A DNA stretch of 64,000 nucleotides. Origin: Microglena sp. YARC (Eukaryota > Chlorophyta > Chlorophyceae > Chlamydomonadales > Chlamydomonadaceae). Each line of letters starts with the position of its first letter. Within the stretch, counting starts at the first letter, position 1. The notes under the pieces were generated by a model. That model was not told the origin of the DNA and made no database searches. It worked only from the letters and a program-made list of their open reading frames with translations. Shown here piece after piece: positions 49,256-58,365 of this stretch. The position numbers and the translations under genes were made by a program. The stretch covers positions 116,763,966 to 116,827,965 of the forward strand of contig CM039462.1 of NCBI GenBank assembly GCA_022414725.1. Direction: 5' to 3'.

Positions 49256-49657
49256 TAGTATGATGATTCGTACGAATTCTTTGGTGTTCACAACAAGTGC
49301 TCAAGGGACGGTTTCGAATTCCACGAGGTGTGGGTGCCCGGATTGTCATCCGTCATTGGTGGTGGGGAGACATTGGATGAAGCGATTGCAGCAGCTGCAG
49401 TGATGCTGACGATCATTCTTACGGGGATGCAATCCCATGGAGAGGTCATACCGGGACCGCTGAGCCAGGAATCGGTGAAACAACGTGGTTTGATGGAGGA
49501 GAAAGTGCAGATGGACGGGTTCGATTCTAAGTTCTGTGATGTTGTGACGGTCAAGTCGGTGCCACCGGGTTGTGTGCCACAGTTGTCAAAGCAGGAACTG
49601 GCAAATCTTGAGGATGAGGCCAGGGAAATCTGGGCCACTCTGTCGACTGAACGATAG
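49256..49657 (+). pseudogene. HicB-like protein without a start codon
   Basis: The frame YEFFGVHNKCSRDGFEFHEV, then VPGLSSVIGGGETLDEAIAA and GEVIPGP matches the HicB/UPF0150 fold, a partial RNase-H-like domain found in antitoxins. No ATG lies in frame before it; the ATG at 49262 is in another frame, so a small frameshift or loss of the start is likely. The C-terminal half (FDSKFCDVVTVKSVPPGCVP) has no DNA-binding motif that I recognise, and no HicA partner is nearby. It may serve as a solitary domain in viruses. Confidence 0.6.
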
Positions 49658-49737
49658 GAGTGTGATACTGGTGCTTTTGAGCTTGTAGTCAATATGTTTT
49701 ACAAAATGACAAATATGTCGATGTGTAAATATTAGGC

Positions 49738-49775
49738 ACAGTTTTTCTCAAATAAAGTGGGACACATATATAACT
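49738..49775 (+). repeat. Family-A end, degenerate
   Basis: CACAGTTTTTCTCAAATAAA followed by GTGGGACACATATATAAC. Confidence 0.6.
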
Positions 49776-49801
49776 ACAAGAGCATATACCCATTAAATAT
49801 T

Positions 49802-50236
49802 TTAGGTTGCTTGTGTCAACGAGTCGGGTACATGGCCCTTCGTCATCATATCAACATTGTCTTTGATAACTGCATCCAGTGTGACGTAATCTTCTGGACA
49901 TCTATCTTGAAAAAAACCAGATCCAAATATTTTTCTGTAATATGCATATAAAGGGAACTCTTCCAATCTCTCGAAATCAAAAGATAACTTCCAATTTGGT
50001 AAAACATTCACAACACTGTGAATCCATCCTGGAGCCACATGAACTACCTGTCCATGGCTTTGGGAAACAATTCGGACCAAGTTGGGGACTTGGCGATGTA
50101 ATTGAAACATTTCATCCGCTGACAACAAGGGGAAGTCAGTTTTTAGTCTAATAGCTTCCTCAAACTTGTCTCTGACGACCTCCACACAATTAATGGGCGT
50201 TCCTGCTTCCGAACGGATTTTCAATCTTACAATCAC
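49802..50236 (-). pseudogene. JmjC/cupin-like C-terminal fragment
   Basis: Minus-strand frame with GQVVHVAPGWIHSVVNVLPN and WKLSFDFE, which matches the last strands of JmjC-type hydroxylases or demethylases (G.vv.vP.gW.H.V.N). No ATG opens the frame before MFQLHRQVPN, and upstream lies the hairpin-rich region at 50220-50520, so the catalytic HxD half is missing. Eukaryotic type; could be host-derived. Confidence 0.5.
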
Positions 50237-50520
50237 TTTTTGGGGGTCTTTTGATGCTTTCCAAATGCAATCTTACGATAAAAATCGTAAGATTGTAGTC
50301 AATTTTGACAAAATATGCTTGAAATGAGCTTGAAAGACGGAGAAACGTACAGATTGCGAATGTTACAACGTTGAAATGCCATATTTTGTAACAAAAGGTG
50401 TTAACATCAATTCGTGTCTTACAATTATAATTGTAAGAAATAAAGGGAAAGCGGACGGTTATAAGTCGGCAGGCAGAATTCAGCTTTTACATCTTACAAT
50501 AAAAATCGTAAGTATAATTC
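50220..50520. repeat. Cluster of CTTACAAT-type inverted repeats
   Basis: TCTTACGATAAAAATCGTAA then GA, TCTTACAATTATAATTGTAA then GA, and TCTTACAATAAAAATCGTAA lie within 300 bases, with further single boxes (AATCTTACAATC). Each is a perfect or near-perfect hairpin with a 2-4 base loop. Could be ends of a small palindromic element or protein-binding sites. Confidence 0.65.
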
Positions 50521-50566
50521 ATTTAATTTTTCTAATTTAGTAAAAAACGGCTATGTGTCAAACATC

Positions 50567-51897
50567 TTACTCCTCCTCCTCCCCCCCCTCCTCGTCCTCC
50601 TCTTCCTCTTCCTTCTCCTCCTCCATGTCCCCATCCCCATCTTCCTCCTCCTCCATCTCCTCCTCCTCAGCAATGTCTGCATTGTCTCCATCCGATTGCA
50701 CAGCCTCTGCCCTGGTGTCCTTCTCAATGGATTGACAAGCTAGGAGCATGCTTGTGTGGTACTTTCTCTGGATCTTCATACCCTTGGTGGGTTCGCAGCT
50801 AAATTGAAATGCGTCAATGGGAATATAGCCCGTCCATGTTGCTTTTCTCCTAACCCCCACGGTAATAGGCACAAGCTTGTGGTCCATCCAATCTTCTGGC
50901 CAAGTTGGGTATTGTGTTTCAGTGTACACCAACTTCTGAGCCCCAGAGTACAAGGGCTTTAAATACACACATTCCACTTCTCCATTCACTGGTAGTGATT
51001 TGACCTCCACCACGTCCCATCCTCTCAGTCCGCTAGAGTCATCCATTTGTACCTTGACCACAGCGACATGACCAACAACCAAATCAGTAGTGGGCTCGTA
51101 GGCTATTCTTCTATCCGGCTTCGTCCCTTGTGAAGAATATAAGTACAACACATCCTCCTCCTCTGGCCTTTCCATATTAGTCTCCAAAGTGTGTGCGACC
51201 TTCATAGTCTTAGCAATCTCGTTACTTGCAGGTAAAATGTCTGACACATCCATAGACAAGTCATCCAATGATGCTTTCAAGCGCTTGGCCATTGATTTCT
51301 CAGACTGTGTCAGAACACGACTGGTTGCTGACAACTTCGATGGGAAGTCGACAAAATGTTGGTCTTTCGGGTACTCCCCAGTCACAGCATCATCTGGTTG
51401 AGTGCTCCAATAACTCTTCTCAACGTTGAAGAAATCAGGCCCCCACTTATTGCTGGCTTCCCAAGTTTCACGAAGCTTCTCGGCAATATGTTTGAAGGAC
51501 TGGGCATGGGATGGGCTTTCGGCTGCTGGTTCATCCATCGGCTGCTGGTCATCGGCTTCTGGTTCTAGAAGGTCCTCCGCTGCGTGTCGTACACGGACAT
51601 CAGCTACGGGTCTTGCACGGTCGTCACCGGCGGTTTGTACAGGACCATCGGCCATGTGGCCTGCAAGGACGTCACCTCCGGGCTTCTCGTTATGAATAGT
51701 CTTCCAGACAGCCGCCCAGTTTGCCTCGATATTCTCGAGCTCTTCAATCTTGATCTTGGGGGCTTCCTTAAATACTGTTCTGGTGTCCACCAGTGGGAAG
51801 CCTTGGAGGACGTAAATAGGTTCAGCGTCATTGTCCCACTGTCCTCTCCAAGATCCTGACTCGTCATACTCCTTGTAATAGACCCCTGCAATTGTTG
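50567..51897 (-). CDS. Host-like acidic protein, 3' exon(s) of a spliced gene
   Basis: The 407-residue frame is open upstream to about 51897 (GVYYKEYDESGSWRGQWDND), where the minus strand reads ACAATTGCAG then GGGTC, a good 3' splice site; no ATG precedes it in frame. The body is acidic, with folded blocks SSGLRGWDVVEVKSLPVNGE and TWPEDWMDHKLVPITVGVRR and a long Glu/Asp tail. The layout (exon opening at an acceptor) and the domain style look eukaryotic, not viral. I cannot name the family; a domesticated or transposon-linked host protein is possible. Confidence 0.5.
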
Positions 51898-52459
51898 GTG
51901 TGCAAACATGTATTGTATATTAGTGAATCATTTAGGACACCCATATTCCTCCCAACTATACTCGGGAGCATCCCTTGGATAATACATCCTAGGTCCAAGG
52001 TACAACTTCCTTTGTATCATTTAATTTCTATTGAAGACTGTACATGTAAATCAATGAGGACATGGCACACCCATATTCCTCCCGAGCATAATCGGGAGCA
52101 TTGTGCAGACAGTACATACACGCACGGTAGCATTTAATTTGTAAATATCAGTATATCAAGTATTCTTACCGACTCTCCCGTTGGGACCTTTCGTTATCTT
52201 GAATGCGTGTAAACGGCGATTGACTCCTTTGACGGTGCTAGTGCCATGACCGAACAACTTGTAAACGTTGTCTATTGCTCAATTTGCATAGCTACCGAGC
52301 GACATGATGATGTTTGTCTGATGATTGCAAATCCTTGTTGACCGCATTAGTGCTTGCACGCACTGCATGGCTGGTGGCATGATGTGGCATGACCGTGTTG
52401 GAATGCATGCATGGTGGTGAGGCCTGTGGTGTGGTTTGAGAGAGAGGCGATTGTTTACA
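51898..52459. other. Possible intron and flank of the host-like gene
   Basis: Two related blocks of ACACCCATATTCCTCCCNANC at about 51939 and 52068, each followed by CGGGAGCAT, form a tandem pair of about 130 bases. There is no convincing upstream exon. 52180-52450 has no feature I can support. Confidence 0.35.
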
Positions 52460-52575
52460 TCAAGCTCCCTATTTTAAACGTGTTCACATGAACACCTCTG
52501 AAAAGACTCTCCATCTCGGGAACAACAATTATTTCAACAAAAAATAAATACTGAAGAATGCCGGAGGCTCGATAG
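52460..52575. repeat. Satellite-like unit E, second permutation
   Basis: Block 1 (CTCCCTATTTTAAACGTGTT ... CATCTCGGG) followed by block 2 (AACAACAATTATTTCAACAA ... CCGGAGGCTC). Compare 10430-10560, where the order is reversed. Confidence 0.8.
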
Positions 52576-52644
52576 CGGATTTTTTGATGGCTTTGACTGC
52601 ATGGGGGTATAAATAGTATCCATTCATGTTCTTTATTTCAGGTC

Positions 52645-53012
52645 ATGGATGGCGACGCTGAACTAGATGCTTTGCTTGCACGACACCCGGCTGCAAGAGC
52701 GGCATATGAGCGTCGCATCGAGAGGCTAAGGTTTGTACATGCTTGCCTGATGATAGCCGAACGATATGTGTTACGCCACACTACTTGCCGTAGAACATGC
52801 TAGCAAATGACACACAACATTCGTTTATCTCTTGCTGTTGCAGTCCAACGCGCACTTGGACGGATGTTGTCATTCGAGATCTTGCCACTCTTGTGAACCC
52901 TCCCATGGATGAGCAGCAATTTGCCAAGGCGCTCCTGGAAGAGTTTGTAATCGGTGCCACCACCCAAAATATTGATGCCATGAATGTGCCAAAAACTCAG
53001 ACATCTGTGTGA
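52645..53012 (+). CDS. Spliced host-like gene, two exons
   Basis: Exon 1 from ATG at 52645 to 52730 (MDGDAELDALLARHPAARAA), a 113-base GT..AG intron (donor AAG/GTTTGT, acceptor CTTGCTGTTGCAG), and exon 2 from 52844 to a TGA at 53012 (PTRTWTDVVIRDLATLVNPP ... DAMNVPKTQTSV). The join keeps frame. Another acceptor-like TTTATTTCAG lies just before the ATG, so a further upstream exon may exist. Such introns are unusual in virus genes of this size and suggest a host gene or a transposon-derived host protein. Its last 35 bases belong to a segment duplicated at 60024. Confidence 0.5.
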
Positions 53013-53571
53013 TATTAATCAATCAGATGAATCCGACGTCTCGCCAAATTGTATAAAGGGTTTATTTTAGAACAACTGTAAACTGTACAGCTCCTCCATC
53101 CATACAACGAACTAGACACCGTGCGAGAAAAAACAAATCAGGCCAAACCATTTACAATAATAGCTCGAATAACGTCAGAACGTTTTGTAGGAAAAATCAA
53201 ATATGGACAAATGTCTCATGGTAATTCAAGCATCCACTCATCGTGTTGCTGATGTGGATAGAGTTATTTCACGTGAAGCCTGCTATAATATACCTGTGAG
53301 TCTGAGCAATGAGATCTGTAAAGACTTCAACGACATAGAAATTGATCTGCCTCACATGCGAACAACTGGAGAACCAGGGAGATTGTTGGTAATGAAGGAA
53401 AGTGATTTCTTGCATGCAATTTGTAACATGGGTCACACATGTCCACGTGGCATCGAAATAGCCCTCATATCTGTTGACTTCTTCAGACTACATCCAAATG
53501 AACTACACTTCCTTCATGTTTGCAATAAACATAAATTGCATTTGAACAAGTATCTATTCACCAATTACAGT
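52979..53571 (+). repeat. Segmental duplication, copy 1
   Basis: Matches 60024-60617 over about 590 bases, including the family-A remnant at 53062 and the gene at 53203. The left break lies within the last codons of the spliced host-like gene. Confidence 0.9.
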
Positions 53572-53616
53572 CGACGGAATGAAACCGCCTCGTGTACGGC
53601 ACACCTTACGGTGTAA
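53203..53616 (+). CDS. Unknown small protein, copy 1, C-terminus altered by B' insertion
   Basis: MDKCLMVIQASTHRVADVDR ... IEIDLPHMRTTGEPGRLLVM ... LNKYLFTN, then 16 extra residues from a B' element inserted at the TA of the original TAG stop (53571). The paralogue 60252-60617 ends normally after LFTN. Amino-acid differences between copies are common (at least 13 in 121), so the two have diverged for some time or are relaxed. No family recognised. Confidence 0.55.
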   Translation: MDKCLMVIQASTHRVADVDRVISREACYNIPVSLSNEICKDFNDIEIDLPHMRTTGEPGRLLVMKESDFLHAICNMGHTCPRGIEIALISVDFFRLHPNELHFLHVCNKHKLHLNKYLFTNYSRRNETASCTAHLTV

Positions 53617-53665
53617 CCTAATTGTGTAGCAACCCACGGGGCAGTGGAACACCAATACGATTCTG
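53571..53665 (-). mobile_element. Family B' partial insertion
   Basis: TACAGTCGACGGAATGAAAC, lacking ACTAAA in the end, with about 95 bases of the element. The 60-kb sister locus shows the empty site (CACCAATTAGTC), so insertion at a TA dinucleotide is directly visible. Confidence 0.85.
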
Positions 53666-54045
53666 AAAACTTCCAAACTGAATCATACGGCTCGCACATT
53701 TAAGCCTAAGTAGATTTTTTGTGTTTGAGTACCATGTTCTGATGATCACTTCATGGTGGTCAGATTATCCTCAGCATGCCGCATGTTTTTTTGCCGTATG
53801 CTTTAGACGCCTGCATGAACCTATGCAGCCACCCGGATCAGTCGCGCCATATCAGCCCGCGCTTCCTGGAGTTGTACGCGGATCTGATGCTGCTCGACTT
53901 GGCACATACGGCGGCCCCTACTAAACGGGCTTCTACATAATGCAGCGGCCTGGCTGTTTGACAGCCCTGATTGTTAAGCAGAAAAAAAGTATTGGTTCGC
54001 TCGTGCATGTCTGTATGTATGTATGTATACGAACGAACGAACGAA

Positions 54046-54648
54046 CTATGATGAGAACGACGACGGCGCCGGAGCAGCAGCCGCAGAGTAGTTGTACTTG
54101 TCCTCGCACGCAGAGTTGTACGTGGCTACGCACTCAGACTGTGTCTGATATGCGCTGATGACCTTCGCGTGTCTCTCGACACAGCGTGTAGCGTAGGCCT
54201 TGTTGACCTTTTCTGCTACATGCTTTGGTGATGACACGTGCGTGGTGCACAGCAGGCCAGTGGCCTGGCGATTTTTTTTGCACTGTCTAGCTCCGGACGA
54301 ATCGAGCAGGACGATGCAGCACTTCGTATTGCAGAATGGCATATTGAGGTTGGTGAGCAGTTCGTGTCCAAAGTGGTACGGGGACAACTCTGGAACTAGC
54401 TGATTCTTCAGCAGGATATTCTCATGCCTTGTAGTCTCGAATATGAGCTTTAGCTCATCGTTATACTTGATAAGTGTCTGATTCTTGATCCGACAGTTCT
54501 CGAGCTCGAGCAGGAGCGCATCGTAGTCTTCGACTGTAGCAGTCATCGGCTCTTCAGACGCATTGGACTCCTCCTTGAAGGAGTCCTCCTTCTTGGTCCC
54601 GGAGCAAATGCTGCGGGCGTCAGAGGTTGTTTTTGTGGATCCAGACAT
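54046..54648 (-). CDS. Coiled-coil protein with C-terminal Cys/His motif (200 residues)
   Basis: Intact ORF. Ser/Thr-rich N-terminus, a coiled coil at about residues 40-80 (DYDALLLELENCRIKNQTLI ... ETTRHENILLKNQL), then CCIVLLDSSGARQCKKNRQA followed by GLLCTTH, the C....GxxC.....C..H mini-domain also seen at 47326-48207, and an Ala/Ser tail. Probably a small zinc-binding protein that dimerises; role unknown. Confidence 0.6.
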   Translation of the reverse strand: MSGSTKTTSDARSICSGTKKEDSFKEESNASEEPMTATVEDYDALLLELENCRIKNQTLIKYNDELKLIFETTRHENILLKNQLVPELSPYHFGHELLTNLNMPFCNTKCCIVLLDSSGARQCKKNRQATGLLCTTHVSSPKHVAEKVNKAYATRCVERHAKVISAYQTQSECVATYNSACEDKYNYSAAAAPAPSSFSS

Positions 54649-54851
54649 TTCGGGTATTTCAGTAAGTGAATTTGGCGATTACGTGTGTTGTTGTAGTTGT
54701 TGTGTGTGTGCTGGAGAAAATCGTTTCAATTTTTTTCGAAACGTAGTCTATTTGGCGCGCGGGGTCCTCGTTGCCTCATCCGCATTTCCGATTCTTTCAT
54801 AAATCCAAGAATTTCACCTCTGACAATGAAATACGAATGCCCCCGACTGTC

Positions 54852-55643
54852 CTATGATATTGTGCACCCAGATGACCTAGAAGCCGTTCGAAGCAAGAAG
54901 GACTTGTCGCCCTTTTTGAGATCATCACAAATGGCTCGCAACACTCGGTACACCTGGTCTGAGTTGTGCTTCAAGCCACCTGTCTTGCAAATCCATGCGA
55001 AACACTCACAATTCCAGTGAATCAAGTCATACTTGCGCAGAGCCATACTTGGAGTTTCCACAATGAGCTTTGCTATGTTGGCAGCACGCTTACGATGGAC
55101 AAGCTCGTCAGCAAAGTCAGTTGGAGAAGTATATGGCACAATTCCGTACGTTGTGTGGCGTGCGAGAAAATTGATGTAGGTATCAATTTGCAGTCGGGCA
55201 TCGCGCATGCGTCTGTCTCCTGAGGGTGAAGTGAAGTGGGCGATATCTGGGTCTTGGTCCAGACCGGACTCCCTGAGCACAATGCCATGGTGCGCATATC
55301 CATGGCGCCAACCTCCAACCATCACGACGATGTGGTCTCCATGGGAGAGGAGCTTCCATGCCTCTGCAGTTGCATGCACTTCAGTTCCTTCAGGGTCCAA
55401 CGTCCAATGACTAGTTGCTTGGTCCTCTATCAGTTGGAGAAATGATGCCCTCCGCCTACGTGCACGGCGAATTATTATACGTTGCAAGCAAGTAATTGCA
55501 CGACAAAATCTTGTCGGATAAATGCATTGTTGTACGTGTGTGTCTAATAAATCCCAAATTCTAGTTGGTAATGCTTTAATGGCTAGTACATCAAGATTTG
55601 GAACAATGGTCATTTCAATGAAGATGTGGGTTTCACAACCCAT
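54852..55643 (-). CDS. LRAT-domain protein (NlpC/P60 superfamily)
   Basis: From ATG at 55643 about 263 residues. The core has LLSHGDHIVVMVGGWRHGYA and HHGIVL, matching the first His motif of LRAT/H-REV107 enzymes (GDxIxVxxxxYxHHGIYxG), and later HWNCECFAWICKTG, matching the catalytic NCExF cysteine motif. These are thiol acyltransferases or phospholipases acting on membrane lipids; several giant viruses and RNA viruses carry relatives. An N-terminal basic segment (RIIIRRARRRRASF) could bind membranes. Catalytic residues are present, so it may be active. A family-A end lies just upstream (55675). Confidence 0.8.
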   Translation of the reverse strand: MGCETHIFIEMTIVPNLDVLAIKALPTRIWDLLDTHVQQCIYPTRFCRAITCLQRIIIRRARRRRASFLQLIEDQATSHWTLDPEGTEVHATAEAWKLLSHGDHIVVMVGGWRHGYAHHGIVLRESGLDQDPDIAHFTSPSGDRRMRDARLQIDTYINFLARHTTYGIVPYTSPTDFADELVHRKRAANIAKLIVETPSMALRKYDLIHWNCECFAWICKTGGLKHNSDQVYRVLRAICDDLKKGDKSFLLRTASRSSGCTIS

Positions 55644-55674
55644 ACATCCTGTCGTAGTGTCCAAGTCTTTACAT

Positions 55675-55715
55675 CTGTTCTCAAATAAATCGGGACACGC
55701 CTTATAATCGAAATT
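55675..55715 (+). repeat. Family-A end, degenerate
   Basis: TGTTCTCAAATAAATCGGGA followed by CACGCCTTATAATCGAAATT. Confidence 0.65.
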
Positions 55716-56531
55716 GCAAGTTTAGTACTTTACTTTTTTACTTGTTTTAATGTGTCTCTTGTTCTCCTGACGGCGGCGTCTTGCTCCCTCCTCCCCTCTT
55801 GCACAGACAACCAACCAACTTGCTCCCTCCCTGCCTGCATCTATCATCCGAGGCGTCGCGTGTGTGTGTGTGATTCCCGTTCCGTAAATCAGTAGTTTGT
55901 AGAATTCGGAGGCTGAATGCCACTCGACGGAATACTAAAATGAAACCGCTAAAATGAAATCCCTCTGCACCGCTACACGGTGCCCGCGCTCCTCCCTTCA
56001 GAAATTCACTATGGTTGTCAAGCAGAAGCCTGCTTGATACACACGGCTTCTGTTGAGTACCGGCACACAGTGAATGCGGTTGCGTAAGACTCAATGCGGC
56101 TTTAATCGACGACAAGTGTTTCGTGTGCGCTTCGAAAAACGAGTGTAAACCACGCAAAATCCATACAGATTGCAGCCATACAAAACTCGAATCTCTCTCT
56201 GTCGAACTGCGACTCATTCAATGCACCAAACAAACCAGAATTCGCCCCCGTACAGACAGTTTTAGGATAGATCCGAATTAGATTTGTGTTAGATGTACAT
56301 CGGATTTGTGTTAGATACGCGTCGGTATCACACCGTGCGCGACACACGATGCGGTGAGATGAGAAAACCCGAATTCAGGCCAAATTCCCATGAACCCGTC
56401 ACCTTTTGTGGGAGGATCCGCCAACCTTGGTAGCTCTATGTGGACAAGACGGGTGCTGACGCTTGATTGCAATCTCATGCAACACCCATTCCCGTCTATA
56501 ATTACGGCAGAATTAGAATGGCTATGGTATA
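55716..56531. other. Intergenic with B' and family-D remnants
   Basis: A B' end fragment lies at 55922-55951 and a family-D copy at about 55955-56042 (CTACACGGTGCCCGCG; TCAAGCAGAAGCCTGCTTGA). GATTTGTGTTAGAT is duplicated at 56281-56316. No supported gene. Confidence 0.6.
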
Positions 56532-56933
56532 ATGTCGCAATCTGGTACAATGTCGCAATCTGGTATAATGTCCCAATCTGGTATAATGTCACACACAGTG
56601 TTGCAATGCATTGAACAAGGTGATATCGAGGCTTTGAGAAGACTCTTGTTACAAGGTGTTGGTATTATTAGTAAAGAAGACTCTCCACTGACCTATGCTG
56701 TGCAATGTAAACAGATCCATGTTGTACAATTGTTGCTGATAGCTGGTAGCGATCCCAACGAACGGTGTGGAGCACCGCTGATATCAGCAGCTGAGGATGG
56801 AGACGTTAAGATTGCGGAATTGTTGTGGAAAGCAGGAGCTCATATCGACATTATGGACAACGCTCCTTGCAGAATTGCGACTCAAAATGGCAACACTGAA
56901 TTCATAAGATGGATAGAAGCAAAGCTATCGTAA
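56532..56933 (+). CDS. Ankyrin repeat protein with tandem ATG repeat at its start
   Basis: Three ankyrin repeats (VLQCIEQGDIEALRRLLLQG; HVVQLLLIAGSDPNERCG; KIAELLWKAGAHIDIMDN), paralogous to 14437-14802. The start lies in 18-base tandem repeats (ATGTCNCAATCTGGTATA), giving MSQSGT/I three times and four in-frame ATGs. Which one is used is open; the last (MSHTVLQ) matches the paralogue best. Confidence 0.8.
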   Translation: MSQSGTMSQSGIMSQSGIMSHTVLQCIEQGDIEALRRLLLQGVGIISKEDSPLTYAVQCKQIHVVQLLLIAGSDPNERCGAPLISAAEDGDVKIAELLWKAGAHIDIMDNAPCRIATQNGNTEFIRWIEAKLS

Positions 56934-56965
56934 TAGTAATGACTATTATGAGTCACTCTGTCGCA

Positions 56966-57308
56966 TACAGCTAGGGACATTTGATATTGGGACACCTTCT
57001 ATTTTGGGGATTCTGAAAATTTGACCAATTCAATATTTGTAACCGATCTTGTCAATACAGATACTGTCTTCAGGTGATTGACACAAAAAATTCAAGGCAT
57101 CTAAAGACACTGAATTTACATGTTCAAAGTACCCTGAAAAGTCAAACTGATGGCTAACATCGTGCGCATCAATAATCCTTTTCAAAGCGTTAGCTGATCT
57201 ATATTTCCGACTGTATATGGTCACATGAGTGCGAGCAAGCGCACCAACAGCGCGCTCTATTTGAACGATATGATCATGGATAATACCACCATCACTGTCC
57301 TGACACAA
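56966..57308 (-). pseudogene. Mariner-type transposase C-terminal relic with family-C end
   Basis: Minus-strand frame ANALKRIIDAHDVSHQFDFS followed by GYFEHVNSVSLDALNFLC, ending DKIGYKY at 57030, then the family-C end (TACAGCTAGGGACATTTGAT at 56966). NALKRIIDAH is shared with 42732-43007. The catalytic core is missing. Confidence 0.75.
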
Positions 57309-57441
57309 TTAAGTAGCAGATACGATGACAAAATTGTGTAGCAGCGGTCGGTCCGGAAGAATTCAACGGTAACGTCAAGAATTTGTGTCGTCTACATCAT
57401 AAGAAAAAAACTGTTGTAAACATCAATATGAGGATATACAT

Positions 57442-57699
57442 ATGAGGACAACGCCAGAAATAATGCAAGTGTGTGTTGATGCGTGGACAGAAAGCTTACG
57501 GGACAGTATATTGGCCTTACATAATATCAAAAGTTCAATTTATGCTAAGTATTTCACACAGTACCAGCGAGATATAATCACACAATCAATCATCGATCTC
57601 CAAAAAACAGTGAACAGCCCCGTTTTTCATACGAGACGCTTTACACATCAATCCACTTGTCAACAGTCGCAGGTGGAAGGCACGTCCGATTCAAGGTGA
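57442..57699 (+). CDS. Short ORF (85 residues), unrecognised
   Basis: ATG at 57442 (MRTTPEIMQVCVDAWTESLR ... FTQYQRDIITQSIIDLQKTV). Helical and AT-rich. Its 3' third enters repeat-rich DNA, so it may be a truncated gene. Confidence 0.35.
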   Translation: MRTTPEIMQVCVDAWTESLRDSILALHNIKSSIYAKYFTQYQRDIITQSIIDLQKTVNSPVFHTRRFTHQSTCQQSQVEGTSDSR

Positions 57700-57779
57700 G
57701 CTCGACAAAGTCGATGCTATGCTGCACGAAATCTGACAGTGTCCATGGGGCCCGCGGTTTCCCCTTCACAATCCCGACA

Positions 57780-57865
57780 AAGTGTTCCAGTGATAAGCTC
57801 AAGCGTTGCAGTGATAAGCTCAAGCGTTCCAGTGATAAGCTCAAGTGTTGCAGTGCACTCCGATG
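57780..57865 (+). repeat. Tandem GATAAGCTCAAGCGTT repeat
   Basis: About four copies of an 18-19 base unit (CAGTGATAAGCTCAAGCGTT type), with degenerate units continuing to 57905 and again at 61288-61345. Confidence 0.75.
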
Positions 57866-57869
57866 ACTT

Positions 57870-58150
57870 TCAGTGAGAAAGAAGCCCAAGCGTTACAGTG
57901 ATAATAAGCTCTCCTTAATTTAATGCCCAAGTGTTACAAACAAGTGAATCTTTTACAAACAACATACACATTGTGTAAGACTTGACAGTTAGTCACACAG
58001 TAGTGTCTAATGCTTGATGTGAACTGTGGGCTCCACTCCGGTCGCCCACCCGCTCGGTTCCTCGCGGAATCCTTTGTGGGGGCTCCCCTCCGGTCGCCCC
58101 CGGTCGCTCCGCTGGGGGGAAGAGGTGAAAGGGGCTCCGCCACTTGTTTA
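57870..58150 (+). repeat. Segmental duplication shared with 61290-61525
   Basis: From AAGCGTTACAGTGATAATAA to GGGGCTCCGCCNCTTGTT. The 58 kb copy carries an extra segment of about 50 bases (CCACCCGCTCGGTTCCTCGC), between two CTCCGGTCGCCC motifs. Confidence 0.85.
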
Positions 58151-58199
58151 ATGTGGTACGGTGGTTCTCATCCAAGTGTTCTTGGAACTGAGGTGGGTG

Positions 58200-58365
58200 T
58201 GCATTGCACATCAACAAAGACCCCGTGTTCTTTTGGGTCACGGTACTGGGGAAGAGGCGATCGCTTAAGTGCGGCTGGTCCTTCAATGGACACTCTCGAA
58301 AGTACCGACAAAAGAACGATACGGAGTCTGCAGGATGGAGAGCCGTGATCTAAAAAAGAATTACG
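58200..58365 (+). mobile_element. Family B' partial copy
   Basis: Outer part and first 60 bases of the internal frame, as in 16320-16500; it breaks off in AAAAAAGAATTACGAG at the 3' end of the next gene. Confidence 0.7.

Noticed and set aside
55747..56347. Minus-strand ORFs of 156 and 81 residues
   Set aside because: They run through B' and family-D repeats and simple duplications, with no motifs.
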